The translations under genes and the position numbers were made by a program. Under the pieces are notes generated by a model. That model made no database searches and was not told the origin of the DNA. It worked only from the letters and a program-made list of their open reading frames with translations. A stretch of DNA of 52,127 nucleotides from Desulfurivibrionaceae bacterium (GTDB lineage: Bacteria > Desulfobacterota > Desulfobulbia > Desulfobulbales > UBA5123): the NCBI GenBank assembly GCA_030145325.1, contig JAQYVW010000016.1:1-52127 (forward strand). The letters are read 5' to 3'. Position 1 is the stretch's first letter, and each line of letters starts with the position of its first letter. Shown here piece by piece: positions 24,818 through 33,623 of the stretch.

Positions 24818-26226
24818 TTGTTTTCTTCGTTTTGTTTGGTGGCCGGAAAAATCTTGCCGGGGTTGAGGATGTTGCGGGGGTCAAAGAGTGTTTTGATGGA
24901 TTGCATGACGGCCAGGGTTTCCGCAGAGAGTTCCATGGGCAGGTAGTTGGCCTTCGTAATCCCCACCCCGTGCTCCCCGGAGAGGGTGCCGCCCAACTCC
25001 ATGACCTTGGCAAAAAGTGTCTGCTTGGCGTGTTCAGCCGCTGTCGCCTCGGTGGGGTTGTCGCGATCCAGCATGATATTAACATGGATGTTGCCGTCAC
25101 CGGCGTGGCCAAAGGTGAAGATGGGAATCTTGCTCGCGGTGGCCAGTTGTTCGGCGGTGGTTACCAGTTCAGGAATCCGGTTGCGCGGCACCACCACATC
25201 CTCGCTGACCTTGTGTGGTCGCAGGTTGAAGGCGGCTGGCGACACTCGGCGGCGGGCCGCCCAAAGTTGTTCGGCATCTTTGCTGTTGTGGGCCGTATGC
25301 ACCGCTAAGACCTGCTCGGCGTTTTGTAAAAAATCACGCAAGCGTTTGCTTGCCAAGGGGACGCTTTTCTGGTCGCCGTCAAGTTCGATGAGGAGCAGCG
25401 CCGCAGTGGTGGCCGGAATTGGCTCGGGGAATTGATCCGCCACCAGCTCGATGGCGGTGCGATCCATGTATTCCAGGGTGCAGGGGAGATGGTGGGCGAG
25501 GATCTCGCTGACCAGGGCCACGGCCCGATCAATGGAGTCCAGCAGCACCAGCAAGGTTTCTTTGGCTTCGGGCTTGGCGGTGAGCCGCAGAATGATCTTC
25601 GTGACCACCCCTAGGGTGCCCTCGGAGCCGACAAAGAGGCGAGTGAGGTCGTAGCCCACCACCCCTTTGGCGGTGCGAACGCCGGTGTTGATAATCCGCC
25701 CGTCCGGCAGCACCACTTCCAGGCCCAGCACATAGTCGCGGGTGACGCCATACTTGACGGCACTGGGGCCACCGGCACATTCGCCCACATTGCCGCCGAT
25801 GGTGCAGAATTTGAAACTGGCGGGATCGGGAGGGTAATAAAGGTTGTGTTCTGCAGCCTTGCTCCGCAAGTCGCCGGTGATTACCCCCGGTTCCACCACC
25901 GCCACTTGATTGGCGACGTCCATTTCGAGAATCCGGTTCATTCGGCTTAACCCCAAGACCAGGCCACCGGCAATGGGCAGCGCGCCACCGGTCATGCCGG
26001 TTCCGGCCCCGCGCGGCACCACCGGAAATGGCGTCGCCGAGGCCAGCTTCATAATCGCGCTTATTTCGGCAGTGGATGCAGGCAAGGCCACCGCCTCGGG
26101 GATGAATTCCTGGCCGGTGCCATCATAGGAGTAGCAGAGTAATTCTTCCTTGGCGGTGTGCAGATACTCTGCGCCGATGATCTTTTTAAGGGCGGTAATG
26201 GTTTTGCGATCCATGGAGGTTTCCAT
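24814..26226 (-). CDS. FAD-linked oxidase, GlcD / D-lactate dehydrogenase family
   Basis: The 470-residue protein has an FAD_binding_4 (PCMH-type) domain: PVVPRGAGTGMTGGALPI near 70-88 and GGNVGECAGGPSAVKYGVT near 140. The FAD-oxidase C-terminal domain carries FGHAGDGNIHVNIM and GGTLSGEHGVGITK. The family oxidises 2-hydroxy acids such as glycolate or D-lactate and passes electrons to an Fe-S partner or quinone. No GlcE/GlcF or LldE-type partner is adjacent, so the physiological acceptor is unknown and glcD would be over-precise. The start is taken at 26226; Met at 26214 is an alternative. Cytoplasmic, with no signal peptide. Confidence 0.92.
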   Translation of the reverse strand: METSMDRKTITALKKIIGAEYLHTAKEELLCYSYDGTGQEFIPEAVALPASTAEISAIMKLASATPFPVVPRGAGTGMTGGALPIAGGLVLGLSRMNRILEMDVANQVAVVEPGVITGDLRSKAAEHNLYYPPDPASFKFCTIGGNVGECAGGPSAVKYGVTRDYVLGLEVVLPDGRIINTGVRTAKGVVGYDLTRLFVGSEGTLGVVTKIILRLTAKPEAKETLLVLLDSIDRAVALVSEILAHHLPCTLEYMDRTAIELVADQFPEPIPATTAALLLIELDGDQKSVPLASKRLRDFLQNAEQVLAVHTAHNSKDAEQLWAARRRVSPAAFNLRPHKVSEDVVVPRNRIPELVTTAEQLATASKIPIFTFGHAGDGNIHVNIMLDRDNPTEATAAEHAKQTLFAKVMELGGTLSGEHGVGITKANYLPMELSAETLAVMQSIKTLFDPRNILNPGKIFPATKQNEENN

Positions 26227-26566
26227 TGCTGTAGATGGTGAAAAGGGGGCTGTGTGTCAGTCACTATACCACCGGCAAGGTTGAAAATCGAAGGATCCTT
26301 TAAGGTTTCATCCATCTCTGGTGGGGGTGTTTTTTGTTGAGACAGGCGGGCGATCATTACGAATAAATACCTTGAATTCTAACTACAGAACATTATATAA
26401 GACAACTTCGGGGGGATTGTTCTGGTCATACGGGGCGGTGGGTAAATTGCCATGGCTTGGTGGTGCATTCTGGACAATAGTAAATGCCAGATCGTGCGCC
26501 TGTCTCCCTGCTTATTGTCTGTCTATCCCTGTGGGATAACCACACCCTTGAGAAGTTGGAGTATAC
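26227..26566. other. Divergent intergenic region between the FAD oxidase and the SPFH gene
   Basis: About 340 bases without a credible gene. It must hold promoters for both flanking genes, but I see no pair of boxes good enough to call. AGTTGGAG lies just before the SPFH ATG at 26567 and can act as its ribosome binding site. Confidence 0.5.
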
Positions 26567-27661
26567 ATGGACGTGCCTGATCAAGAAGAAGCAAGCAGCA
26601 TTCGTGATAACATTGCCCGTAATTGGCCCCACCTTCGGCGGCGACTGGCTGTTCTCCTGACTTTTTTTCTTCTCCTCTCTCTGGTTCTCTGTGCCTATTT
26701 ATTCAATAGTATTTTCATTAATATCTACCCTGGCGAGGCAGGCGTTCTCTGGAAACGTTTCCACGGTGGTACAGATATGGAGTACGTTTATGATGAGGGC
26801 CTCCACGTCATCCCGCCTTGGAACAAGATGTATATCTACGACACCCGTATCCAGCATCGGCCTTTTCAATTCAAGGCTCTTTCAAAGGATGGCCTGCCGA
26901 TCACCTTCGAGGTCTCGGTGCGCTTCTTCCCCGATCGGGAGCATCTTCCCCAGCTGCATAAATTAGTCGGTCCTGACTATATTCTTAAGGTGGTAAAGCC
27001 CGAGGTTCAGGCCCATCTCCGTAAGGTGGTGGCCAACTACCTGCCGGAGGAGATCTATACCTCTGAGGGGTATCTGCTCCAGATCATCATGCAAGGGGCC
27101 ATGGGGGCCTTTGCCGAAAAATATATCAATCTTGATAATCTGCTCATTCGCAGGATGATTCTTCCCAAGACCATAGTTGAGGCCATAGAACATAAATTGG
27201 CTCGGCAACAGCATGTTCAGGAGTATACTTACCGCCTGCAGATTGCAGAAAAAGAGGCGCTGCGCAAGGCTATTGAGGCCGAAGGGATCAAGCGTTTTCA
27301 GGATATTGTCAAGTCCAGTGGTTTCTTCGATAAGTACCTTCAGTACAAGGGGATCGATGCCACCGTGGATCTTGCCAAATCCGACAATGCCAAGGTGGTG
27401 GTCATCGGTGGTGGCGACGGTAAGCTTCCTCTGATTATGAACATGGCCTCAACCCCGGCCCCTACAATTCCGGCCCTTCCTCCGGTGGCAAGTACCATGA
27501 AAAAGTCCGGCCCGGTTTCGCCGCCAACCCTCAAGGCCAAAGTAAAGCAGGCGGGAGTATTGGAACCGGAAAGTTCGTTTTTTTCCAGACTACAGAGTTA
27601 CCTGCGCCGAGGTAGTGCGCAGCTAACTCCCCCCGCGCCACCATCCCCCGGCAAGGAATAG
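26567..27661 (+). CDS. SPFH/band 7 (prohibitin-like) membrane protein
   Basis: The 364-residue protein has a basic N-terminus, one transmembrane anchor (LLTFFLLLSLVLCAYLF, about 29-45), then an SPFH domain with YPGEAGVLWKRFHGGT, DEGLHVIPPWNKMYIYDTR and SKDGLPITFEVSVRF. A helical region rich in Glu and Lys (about 205-250) follows, and a Pro-rich tail ends the protein. SPFH proteins form large membrane-bound oligomers that organise or protect membrane complexes. It is the first gene of a three-gene run, six bases ahead of the lipoprotein gene and then an ABC exporter. That setting suggests a scaffold role for those products. Confidence 0.88.
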   Translation: MDVPDQEEASSIRDNIARNWPHLRRRLAVLLTFFLLLSLVLCAYLFNSIFINIYPGEAGVLWKRFHGGTDMEYVYDEGLHVIPPWNKMYIYDTRIQHRPFQFKALSKDGLPITFEVSVRFFPDREHLPQLHKLVGPDYILKVVKPEVQAHLRKVVANYLPEEIYTSEGYLLQIIMQGAMGAFAEKYINLDNLLIRRMILPKTIVEAIEHKLARQQHVQEYTYRLQIAEKEALRKAIEAEGIKRFQDIVKSSGFFDKYLQYKGIDATVDLAKSDNAKVVVIGGGDGKLPLIMNMASTPAPTIPALPPVASTMKKSGPVSPPTLKAKVKQAGVLEPESSFFSRLQSYLRRGSAQLTPPAPPSPGKE

Positions 27662-27667
27662 CAGCAG

Positions 27668-28912
27668 ATGAGACAGTTTCAGAGAGTTGTTTTCCTCATC
27701 ATTGCCATGGTTCTCCTGATCATGAGCGGTTGTAACAACAAAACCTCGGTCAGTGAGATTGATAGCACTAGCTGGGCAGAGCAAATCAAGATAGCCAAGG
27801 TGGAATTCACTCCCGCCAAGCGGTTGGAGGTTATCACTTGGCACGACTACGTACCCCAGGAGGTCTTGGACCTCTTCACAAAGACATATGGCACCCAAAT
27901 AGTGCCGACTCTGATCAGCAGTAACGAGGAGATGTTCGATCTCCTTCGGAAAAACCCCAGCAAATATGATCTTGTCATGCCCTCTGACTATATGGTCATC
28001 AAGATGCTCAAGGCCGGTTTGTTGCGCCGACTTGAGCATGGCAACATTCCGAACATGGATTTGCTTGACGAAGACGTCCGTCGGCTAAGCTATGATCGGG
28101 GTCTCCTTTACACGGTTCCTCTCTCTCGCGATTGCATCGGTATCGCTTTTAACATCAAATACGTGGCTGGCATTCCTCGGAACTGGGGATTTATCATCGA
28201 ACAGCTTCGTAACGATTATCTTGCGTATCGGGGTGGGATCAGAAAGGAAATGCGCGTTGCCTTGGGGCTGGCTCTCATGCTTCGCGGCTACTCGCCTAAC
28301 ACCATTGACCCTGGGCAGATTGGTGAGGCTCGTGACCTGCTTATCGATACCATCAAGCGCCACGGGCTTAAGCTCACCGGCCCGCAAGGGGGGCGGCAGT
28401 TGATAAATAATAAAATCCTCCTCGGTTTGGTCTGGAACGGTACCGGTGCCTACGCTTTGGCCAATAATCCCGATGTTAGATTCTTGCTTCCCGAGGGTAA
28501 GGCGCTTGTCAATTATGATAGTATTGCCATCAGTGTCGAGAGTCAGCGGGCGCGAACAGCGGAACTCTTCATCGATTATATGTTGATTCCACAAGTTTCG
28601 GCGCGAATGAGCAACTATAATTATTTTGCCGGCTGTAACTCCGCCGCGTTGCCCTATGTCGAGAAGATTATTCGTAACGGGCCTGGCTTTATGTTTCCTG
28701 ATGAAGAGGATCGCCTGTTCTTGAAAGACCTGGGGGCAAATATCAAGCTCTATGAAGATGCCTGGAACCTGGTATTGCAAACCAAGACTCCAGATTCCTT
28801 GGTCGAGCTCCCTCTGCCCAAGGACGGGATCTTTAAGGGTGATACCCGGGGTGCTAATTTTACAAAAAAATTCATCGAAGAGATGGAAAAACCGAAGAAT
28901 GACAGCCCGTGA
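27668..28912 (+). CDS. PotD/PotF-like extracellular solute-binding lipoprotein
   Basis: This 414-residue protein begins with a lipoprotein signal, LLIMSGC, with lipidation at Cys22. The mature part matches polyamine-binding proteins of the PotD type: VITWHDYVPQEVLDLFTKTYG, KYDLVMPSDYMVIKM, and LYTVPLSRDCIGIAFN. Such proteins normally feed a PotABC importer, but no PotB/PotC permease is nearby. Instead the next gene overlaps by four bases (GTGA) and encodes an exporter-type ABC protein. About 75 residues between the lipobox and the binding domain are unusual for PotD. The ligand is unknown; a sensor or adaptor role is possible. Confidence 0.85.
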   Translation: MRQFQRVVFLIIAMVLLIMSGCNNKTSVSEIDSTSWAEQIKIAKVEFTPAKRLEVITWHDYVPQEVLDLFTKTYGTQIVPTLISSNEEMFDLLRKNPSKYDLVMPSDYMVIKMLKAGLLRRLEHGNIPNMDLLDEDVRRLSYDRGLLYTVPLSRDCIGIAFNIKYVAGIPRNWGFIIEQLRNDYLAYRGGIRKEMRVALGLALMLRGYSPNTIDPGQIGEARDLLIDTIKRHGLKLTGPQGGRQLINNKILLGLVWNGTGAYALANNPDVRFLLPEGKALVNYDSIAISVESQRARTAELFIDYMLIPQVSARMSNYNYFAGCNSAALPYVEKIIRNGPGFMFPDEEDRLFLKDLGANIKLYEDAWNLVLQTKTPDSLVELPLPKDGIFKGDTRGANFTKKFIEEMEKPKNDSP

Positions 28913-30567
28913 AAAACTATTTTCAATTTGTTAAAACAGAGGCTGGTCGGCTCAACCGAACCATGGTTTTGATGACGGTCACCGCCGGTATTGCCAACGG
29001 TCTGGCCGTTGCCACCGCCATCCAAACTGCCGCTAAGCTCAAGCCGGGAAGTCTTCATTTTAGTTCTTTTTTCCTCTTTGCCTCCTTGATGGGCCTGTTC
29101 TGGTTCTGCAAGCGTTATTCGATGAACGAAAGTACCAAGATGGTGGAAGAGGTGGTGCGTATCATCCGTCTTCGTATCCTGGGTAAGCTGAAAACCACCG
29201 ATCTCCTCGGTCTTGAGTCCATCGACAAGGGAATCTTCTATTCTGCGCTGGCCACTGACGCGGCAACTATTTCCTATTCAACCACTATTGCGGTTAATGC
29301 TGTTTCTTCGATGATCATGCTCACCTTCATCATTATTTATATCGGCGTGATGTCCTTCAAGGCTCTACTGGTAAGCGTCGGCATCGTCGGCCTGATGATT
29401 ATGCTCTACCTGCGCAACGAAAAACAGATTGCTGATTCCTTACAGAAATCAGCGGTTTGCGAAAACACCTTTATGGATAATTTGGGAGGGCTGCTCAACG
29501 GCTTTAAGGAGCTGAAGATGAACCGGCGCAAATACCAGGATTTCAGCCAGGGTGAACTTGATTCGGTGATCAATTCCTCCACCGATCTGCGCATCGACGC
29601 CGGGCTCAGGTTGAATGTCACCATCCTTCTCTCCCAGACCTTTCTTCTCCTTTCCATCGGCGGCATTCTTTTTTTGTTGCCCCAGATCGATAAAAGCGAG
29701 ATCCCGATCATCCCCAAGCTCATCGCGCTTATTATCTTCACCGCCGGTCCCATCGGTGATTTTGCCATGGCCATTCCGGCAGTCTCCCGGGCCGAAGCAG
29801 CGATCAATAATATTCGCAGCCTGGAGGAGCTTATCGACCAGGGCCAAAGTAAGAACGAACTGATCAGTGACGAGCAGGCCATCGAAGAGATGGCTTGGAG
29901 TAAGATAAACCTGGATGATATTTTCTTTCAGTTTCCTATTAAGGAAAACGGTCGAACTTTCAATATTGGGCCGATTGAATTGGAATTCCATCAGGGTGAA
30001 ATTACCTTTATTGTTGGCGGTAACGGCTCTGGGAAATCGACCTTTCTTAAGGTTCTCACCAGTCTCTACACCCCAAACCGTGGTCACATTCGTTTGGATG
30101 ACACCGAGGTTACGCCATACAACCGGGCCAGTTATCGCAATCTTTTCTCCACCATTTTTACTGATTACTATCTCTTCAAACGGCTCATCGGTATTGATCA
30201 ACCAGACTCCGAACTTGTCCGCAATCTTCTCTCCCAGATGGAATTGGCTGACAAGACCTCCATTGAAAACGGGGTGATTACCAACCGTGACCTTTCCACT
30301 GGTCAGAAAAAAAGGCTCACCCTGATCATCAGCGTCCTGGAGGACAAGCCGATCATGCTCTTTGACGAATGGGCCGCAGATCAAGATCCGGTCTTCCGCA
30401 AATTTTTCTATGATGTCCTCTTGCCGGAATTGAAGGCCAAAGGTAAGACCATCATCGCCGTCACCCACGACGACAACTATTTCTATGCCGCTGATCGGAT
30501 CTACAAGATGGAGTATGGCCGTTGTCTGCCTTACGACTACCGTGCTCAACAAAGACGCGAAAAATAG
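28909..30567 (+). CDS. Cyclic-peptide-type ABC exporter (SyrD/PvdE family), fused membrane and ATPase domains
   Basis: The 552-residue half-transporter starts at GTG 28909, inside the stop of the lipoprotein gene. A six-helix membrane domain (about 1-310) precedes the nucleotide-binding domain: Walker A VGGNGSGKST (near 368-377), signature LSTGQKKRL (near 462, the LSxGQ variant typical of SyrD/PvdE), Walker B IMLFDEWAADQDP (near 481) and a His switch in VTHDD. The family exports cyclic peptides and pyoverdine-type intermediates. No peptide synthetase is in the window, though a type II thioesterase faces this gene at 30712. Substrate unknown. The protein would act as a homodimer in the inner membrane. 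Confidence 0.9.
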   Translation: MKNYFQFVKTEAGRLNRTMVLMTVTAGIANGLAVATAIQTAAKLKPGSLHFSSFFLFASLMGLFWFCKRYSMNESTKMVEEVVRIIRLRILGKLKTTDLLGLESIDKGIFYSALATDAATISYSTTIAVNAVSSMIMLTFIIIYIGVMSFKALLVSVGIVGLMIMLYLRNEKQIADSLQKSAVCENTFMDNLGGLLNGFKELKMNRRKYQDFSQGELDSVINSSTDLRIDAGLRLNVTILLSQTFLLLSIGGILFLLPQIDKSEIPIIPKLIALIIFTAGPIGDFAMAIPAVSRAEAAINNIRSLEELIDQGQSKNELISDEQAIEEMAWSKINLDDIFFQFPIKENGRTFNIGPIELEFHQGEITFIVGGNGSGKSTFLKVLTSLYTPNRGHIRLDDTEVTPYNRASYRNLFSTIFTDYYLFKRLIGIDQPDSELVRNLLSQMELADKTSIENGVITNRDLSTGQKKRLTLIISVLEDKPIMLFDEWAADQDPVFRKFFYDVLLPELKAKGKTIIAVTHDDNYFYAADRIYKMEYGRCLPYDYRAQQRREK

Positions 30568-30711
30568 ACTTCTTCAAAGCTTCATTCGTCTCGGCGCAGG
30601 AAGTTGGCATTGGTCGATTATGATTGTTTTGCCCTCGCCTTAGATTCCTGTGACCCCGCGTAGCTGATCTGCAATGAAAATCCTATTTTTCAAGACACCA
30701 CAAGATCTTTT

Positions 30712-31395
30712 CTACGCCTCCAGTTCCTCTCTGAGGCAGCAGGTGATTTCGGCGATGGAGTCGAAAAGAAAAAAATGACCGCCATTGAAGGCATGGGATT
30801 GGAAAGTTTCGTTGGTCTCTGCCTGCCAGGAGTTTGCCTCTTCTTTGCTCATGTCGTCCCGACCGTAAAGAACCGTGATGGGAACTGGTTGTGGGGTGGG
30901 TTGGGGTGCGTATCCTTCCACGGCCTGGAAATCAAAACGCAACAGCTCTTCGAAATAATCCATCAACTCCGAAGAGTCCAGGAGCTGGGCAGGTACGCCG
31001 CCGTAACTGGTAACCGCCTGCCAGAATTCCTTGCCGGAAAGGTGGGCAATGGGTGCGGTTCTGCGAGACTGGGGCGCGGCGGTGCCGGAGACAAAAAGAT
31101 GCACCGGCATCGGTATTCTTTGGTGCCGACATTGATCGCAGATGGCATGGGCCAGCAATGCCCCCATGCTGTGGCCAAAAAGAGCCCATGGGGTTGTGCT
31201 GGATGGTGCCATGCGGTGGAGAAGATCCTTGGCCAGGGATTGCATGTCTGTCAGGGGATTTTCCCCGGCGCGGACACCGTGTCCCGGTAGGTCGAGACAG
31301 CAGACCTCCAGGTCTGGAGCCAGGGCCTCGGCCAAGGGGTGGTAGGCGTATGATGCCCCACCGGCATGGGGCAAGAGATACAGGGTTGTTTTCAT
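30712..31395 (-). CDS. Type II thioesterase (alpha/beta hydrolase, NRPS/PKS editing type)
   Basis: The ATG at 31395, preceded by AAGGAAGGA, gives 227 residues; an upstream in-frame start would add eight. The sequence opens LYLLPHAGGASYAYHPLAEA, with DLPGHG at 35-40, nucleophile elbow GHSMG (Ser76), acid region LYGRDD near 180, and the His of NGGHFFLFD near 210. This is the layout of GrsT/SrfAD-like thioesterases that clear mis-primed carrier proteins of peptide or polyketide synthetases. No such synthetase occurs here, but the gene converges on a cyclic-peptide-type ABC exporter 144 bases away. Catalytic triad appears complete. Confidence 0.9.
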   Translation of the reverse strand: MKTTLYLLPHAGGASYAYHPLAEALAPDLEVCCLDLPGHGVRAGENPLTDMQSLAKDLLHRMAPSSTTPWALFGHSMGALLAHAICDQCRHQRIPMPVHLFVSGTAAPQSRRTAPIAHLSGKEFWQAVTSYGGVPAQLLDSSELMDYFEELLRFDFQAVEGYAPQPTPQPVPITVLYGRDDMSKEEANSWQAETNETFQSHAFNGGHFFLFDSIAEITCCLREELEA

Positions 31396-31953
31396 AGTCC
31401 TTCCTTTTTGCAGCCCCATTGGGTTTCTGGCGCCTAGAAAAAGCAGGCCGAATAACCGGGAAACATCTCTACTTTGTCAAGTGGGGGGGGCAGGGGCCGA
31501 TCCTGGAAACGCCAGACGCATAACCCTTGCCAATAGCCTTTATCATAGGGCATGTCGAGTAAATGTTCATATTTTTGAGGATATAAAATTCCGTTGGTGG
31601 ATTGTTGACTCGAAGTTTTTAAAGAGTTCGTCCATAGATGGCTGTGGTTACAATTTGAAGCCGCTGTGGACCATGACTGTTAATGTGGGTAATAAAAAGA
31701 ACAACGATGATTAACCTCCCGAAATGGCCGCTTCCCTGAACGCATGCGGCAGACAGGCATTCTTGTTGTTTAGAAGCTTACCCTAGCGTTTTTTAGGTAG
31801 GAAATATGCGGGGGTATTTTTAGATGACTCATTTGTCTGAACAGGCTGAAACTGTAGGGTAATCTTGGTCTTCCGGTAAGGTCTTCGTTATGGAAGATGT
31901 GACGTATCTCAATAAAACTTCGCAAAAACAAAAAACTACCAACTTATTAACCC
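31396..31953. other. Intergenic stretch upstream of the DUF697 gene
   Basis: About 560 bases with no gene I can support. A 77-codon frame at 31481-31714 lacks a ribosome binding site and protein-like composition. The promoter of the thioesterase must lie in its left part; none is clear. Confidence 0.45.
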
Positions 31954-31982
31954 TTGCTTTCGTGTTAGGATATCTTTAATAT
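31954..31982 (+). promoter_or_regulatory. Predicted sigma-70-type promoter for the DUF697 gene
   Basis: TTGCTT (31954-31959) and TAATAT (31977-31982) are separated by 17 bases in AT-rich DNA. The leader to the GTG start would be about 85 bases. Confidence 0.45.
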
Positions 31983-32073
31983 ATATTAATTTTCATTTCA
32001 ATATAGAGATAAGGTGCATCTTGGCACATCCGGCTGGGACACTACAGAATAATCGTAAATGGAGGGCAGAACC

Positions 32074-32613
32074 GTGAGCGCCACACAAAAAAACGAGAAG
32101 GTTAAGGACGCGGAGGTTGCAGTCGAGGAGGTTGTAGTCGAGGAGGTGGAAGTTCTGTCCACCATTGACCAGGCAGACAAAATTACCCGTCAGTTCGTAC
32201 TTTGGAGTGCTGGTGGCGGTTTGATCCCGGTTCCCTTTGTGGACATTGCCGCTGTTTATGCTGCCCAGGTAACCATGGTCACCAAGATGAGCAAGGTGTA
32301 CGGGATTCCTTTTTCCGAGCACAAGTTTAAGAATGTTCTGATGCCACTCTTTGGTACCTTGGGGATTGTGCCAGCAGCCACCGGAATCCTTGCTTCGGCC
32401 ATTAAAGTCATTCCCGGCATTGGTAATCTGGTCAGTTCTCTCAGTCTGCCGGTGATGGCCGGGGCCATCACCTACGCCACGGGCTCAATTTTCGCTTCCC
32501 ACTTTGAGGCGGGCGGCACTTTGCTCGATTTCAATCCAGAAAAAATGAAGGAGCATTACAAGAAGCTCTTTGCCGAGGGCAAAAACGTAGCCAAAGACGC
32601 GGCCAGCGCATAG
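32074..32613 (+). CDS. DUF697-type membrane-associated protein
   Basis: I place the start at GTG 32074 because GGAGGG lies 8 bases upstream; an ATG at 32059 would overlap that site. The 179-residue product has an acidic Val/Glu-rich N-terminus (about 10-30) and then a DUF697-like domain with FVLWSAGGGLIPVPFVDIAAVYAAQ, a Gly/Ala-rich hydrophobic region (VPAATGILASAIKVIPGIGNL) and TYATGSIFASHFEAGG. DUF697 occurs in YcjF-type inner-membrane proteins, often tied to GTPases or stress regulons. No GTPase is adjacent. A small membrane protein follows nine bases later, probably in the same transcript. Confidence 0.8.
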   Translation: MSATQKNEKVKDAEVAVEEVVVEEVEVLSTIDQADKITRQFVLWSAGGGLIPVPFVDIAAVYAAQVTMVTKMSKVYGIPFSEHKFKNVLMPLFGTLGIVPAATGILASAIKVIPGIGNLVSSLSLPVMAGAITYATGSIFASHFEAGGTLLDFNPEKMKEHYKKLFAEGKNVAKDAASA

Positions 32614-32622
32614 GCGATTCTT

Positions 32623-32817
32623 ATGGTTTTGCCGATTACGCCATATTTGCTATATGTTGTTGTGGTCTTGGTCTTTTCCTGGTTTCTAGGGATGGTAGGG
32701 CGGAGCTGTAAGTTTGGTTTCTGGGATAATTTCTTGATTAGTCTGGTTTTTACCCCGATTGTAGGCTTGGTTGTTGTTCTTGCTCAGGATAGGCGGCCAA
32801 ATTCCAAGCAAGGATAA
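32623..32817 (+). CDS. Small two-helix membrane protein, unknown function
   Basis: This 64-residue frame starts nine bases after the DUF697 gene. It has two hydrophobic segments, YLLYVVVVLVFSWFLGMVG and FLISLVFTPIVGLVVVLAQ, joined by a basic/aromatic loop (RSCKFGFWDN), and a polar tail. The layout is that of an inner-membrane hairpin protein. There is no strong ribosome binding site, so expression may depend on coupling to the upstream gene. A strong terminator follows directly, which supports it as the last gene of the unit. Confidence 0.65.
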   Translation: MVLPITPYLLYVVVVLVFSWFLGMVGRSCKFGFWDNFLISLVFTPIVGLVVVLAQDRRPNSKQG

Positions 32818-32830
32818 TCGTCGATTTAAG

Positions 32831-32884
32831 CTCCGCCCACAAAAAAAGCCCGGCTTCTAGCCGGGCTTTTTTTTGTGGGCGGAG
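32831..32884. terminator. Large symmetric terminator after the DUF697 unit
   Basis: CTCCGCCCAC (32831-32840), an A-run and AGCCCGGC pair with GCCGGGCT, a T-run and GTGGGCGGAG (32875-32884). The inner hairpin GCCCGGC/GCCGGGC with its T-run is a textbook terminator; the outer arms extend the stem to about 24 bp and make it bidirectional. Confidence 0.9.
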
Positions 32885-32992
32885 GGGTTACTTTACTTGG
32901 GAAAGATGTTTTTTCTTTGGGCAAAAAAAACAAAGTTTGTTTCGGGTGTTATGGTTTTGTTCGAGATCAGGTAGGTGAGCTCACGGGACTAC

Positions 32993-33013
32993 GGGACTCT
33001 TTTCAAGAGTCCC
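32993..33013. repeat. Short perfect hairpin
   Basis: GGGACTCTT and AAGAGTCCC are exact inverted repeats around TTC. A T-run follows at 33020-33026. It may be a secondary terminator; no gene ends next to it. Confidence 0.45.
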
Positions 33014-33128
33014 TAGAGATTTTTTTAGGAAGTGGATAGGGCTAGCAAGGTATCAAGGTGTTGCGAGTATTTTATTTACTCATCTTGAAAGGTATACGAA
33101 GGATGGAGGCGATTCATGCTCTCCATAC

Positions 33129-33165
33129 GAAAAAAGGGAATCAGCTATAAATAGCTAATTCCCTT
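33129..33165 (-). terminator. Terminator of the tRNA-Lys/tRNA-Glu operon
   Basis: On the minus strand AAGGGAATTAGCTAT pairs with ATAGCTGATTCCCTT (one mismatch, 2-base loop) and runs into a T-tract. It lies 12 bases beyond the tRNA-Glu 3' end. Confidence 0.85.
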
Positions 33166-33176
33166 GTAACTTGCGG

Positions 33177-33254
33177 TGGCGTCCCCGACGGGATTCGAAC
33201 CCGTGCTGCCGGCGTGAAAGGCCGGTGTCCTGGACCTGGCTAGACGACGGGGAC
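33177..33254 (-). tRNA. tRNA-Glu (anticodon TTC)
   Basis: The minus strand reads GTCCCCG at the 5' end and CGGGGAC-G-CCA at the 3' end (7-bp acceptor, CCA encoded). The anticodon loop CTTTCAC contains TTC, and the T-loop is GGTTCGAATCC. It is 78 bases long with CCA. Six bases separate it from tRNA-Lys upstream. Confidence 0.97.
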
Positions 33255-33260
33255 GCATTG

Positions 33261-33336
33261 TGGTGGGTCGTGTTGGACTTGAACCAACGACTCTCTGCTT
33301 AAAAGGCAGATACTCTACCAACTGAGTTAACGACCC
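33261..33336 (-). tRNA. tRNA-Lys (anticodon TTT)
   Basis: The minus strand starts GGGTCGT and ends ACGACCC-A-CCA (CCA encoded, 76 bases). The anticodon loop CTTTTAA contains TTT, and the T-loop is GGTTCAAGTCC. It is the first gene of a two-tRNA operon with tRNA-Glu. Confidence 0.97.
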
Positions 33337-33357
33337 ATCCGGTACAGCAGAAGCCGT

Positions 33358-33386
33358 TATTTACAATAGACCTCTCTTCATGTCAA
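33358..33386 (-). promoter_or_regulatory. Promoter of the tRNA-Lys/tRNA-Glu operon
   Basis: On the minus strand a perfect TTGACA (33381-33386) is followed after exactly 17 bases by TAAATA (33358-33363), 21 bases before the tRNA-Lys 5' end. The rest of the gap up to 33623 shows no gene. Confidence 0.75.
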
Positions 33387-33623
33387 GGGAGTCTTTCCGC
33401 TTTTTTTATTTTGCCGCGAAAAAATGATTTTTGATAACCCGCAAATCCTTTCCAAACCGCCGCTCCGGTGATTGTTCGGTGTTGAAGGGGTCGGTGCCAT
33501 TTTGAAAGTCCTTGTCGAGCGGGCATGGGTTTGCTATATCTTCTCTGTTGTTATTGGTTTTTCTCCAAGCCTTTGCCGGACGGTTGAGGCTTTTCTCGTT
33601 ATTTATTTTAAGGATACGTTTCC

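Noticed and set aside
29449-30552. 367-codon minus-strand frame opposite the ABC exporter
   Set aside because: It lies wholly antisense to the exporter ATPase domain; no motif in the minus frame.
31481-31714. 77-codon plus-strand frame between the thioesterase and DUF697 genes
   Set aside because: No ribosome binding site, odd composition, no recognised motif.
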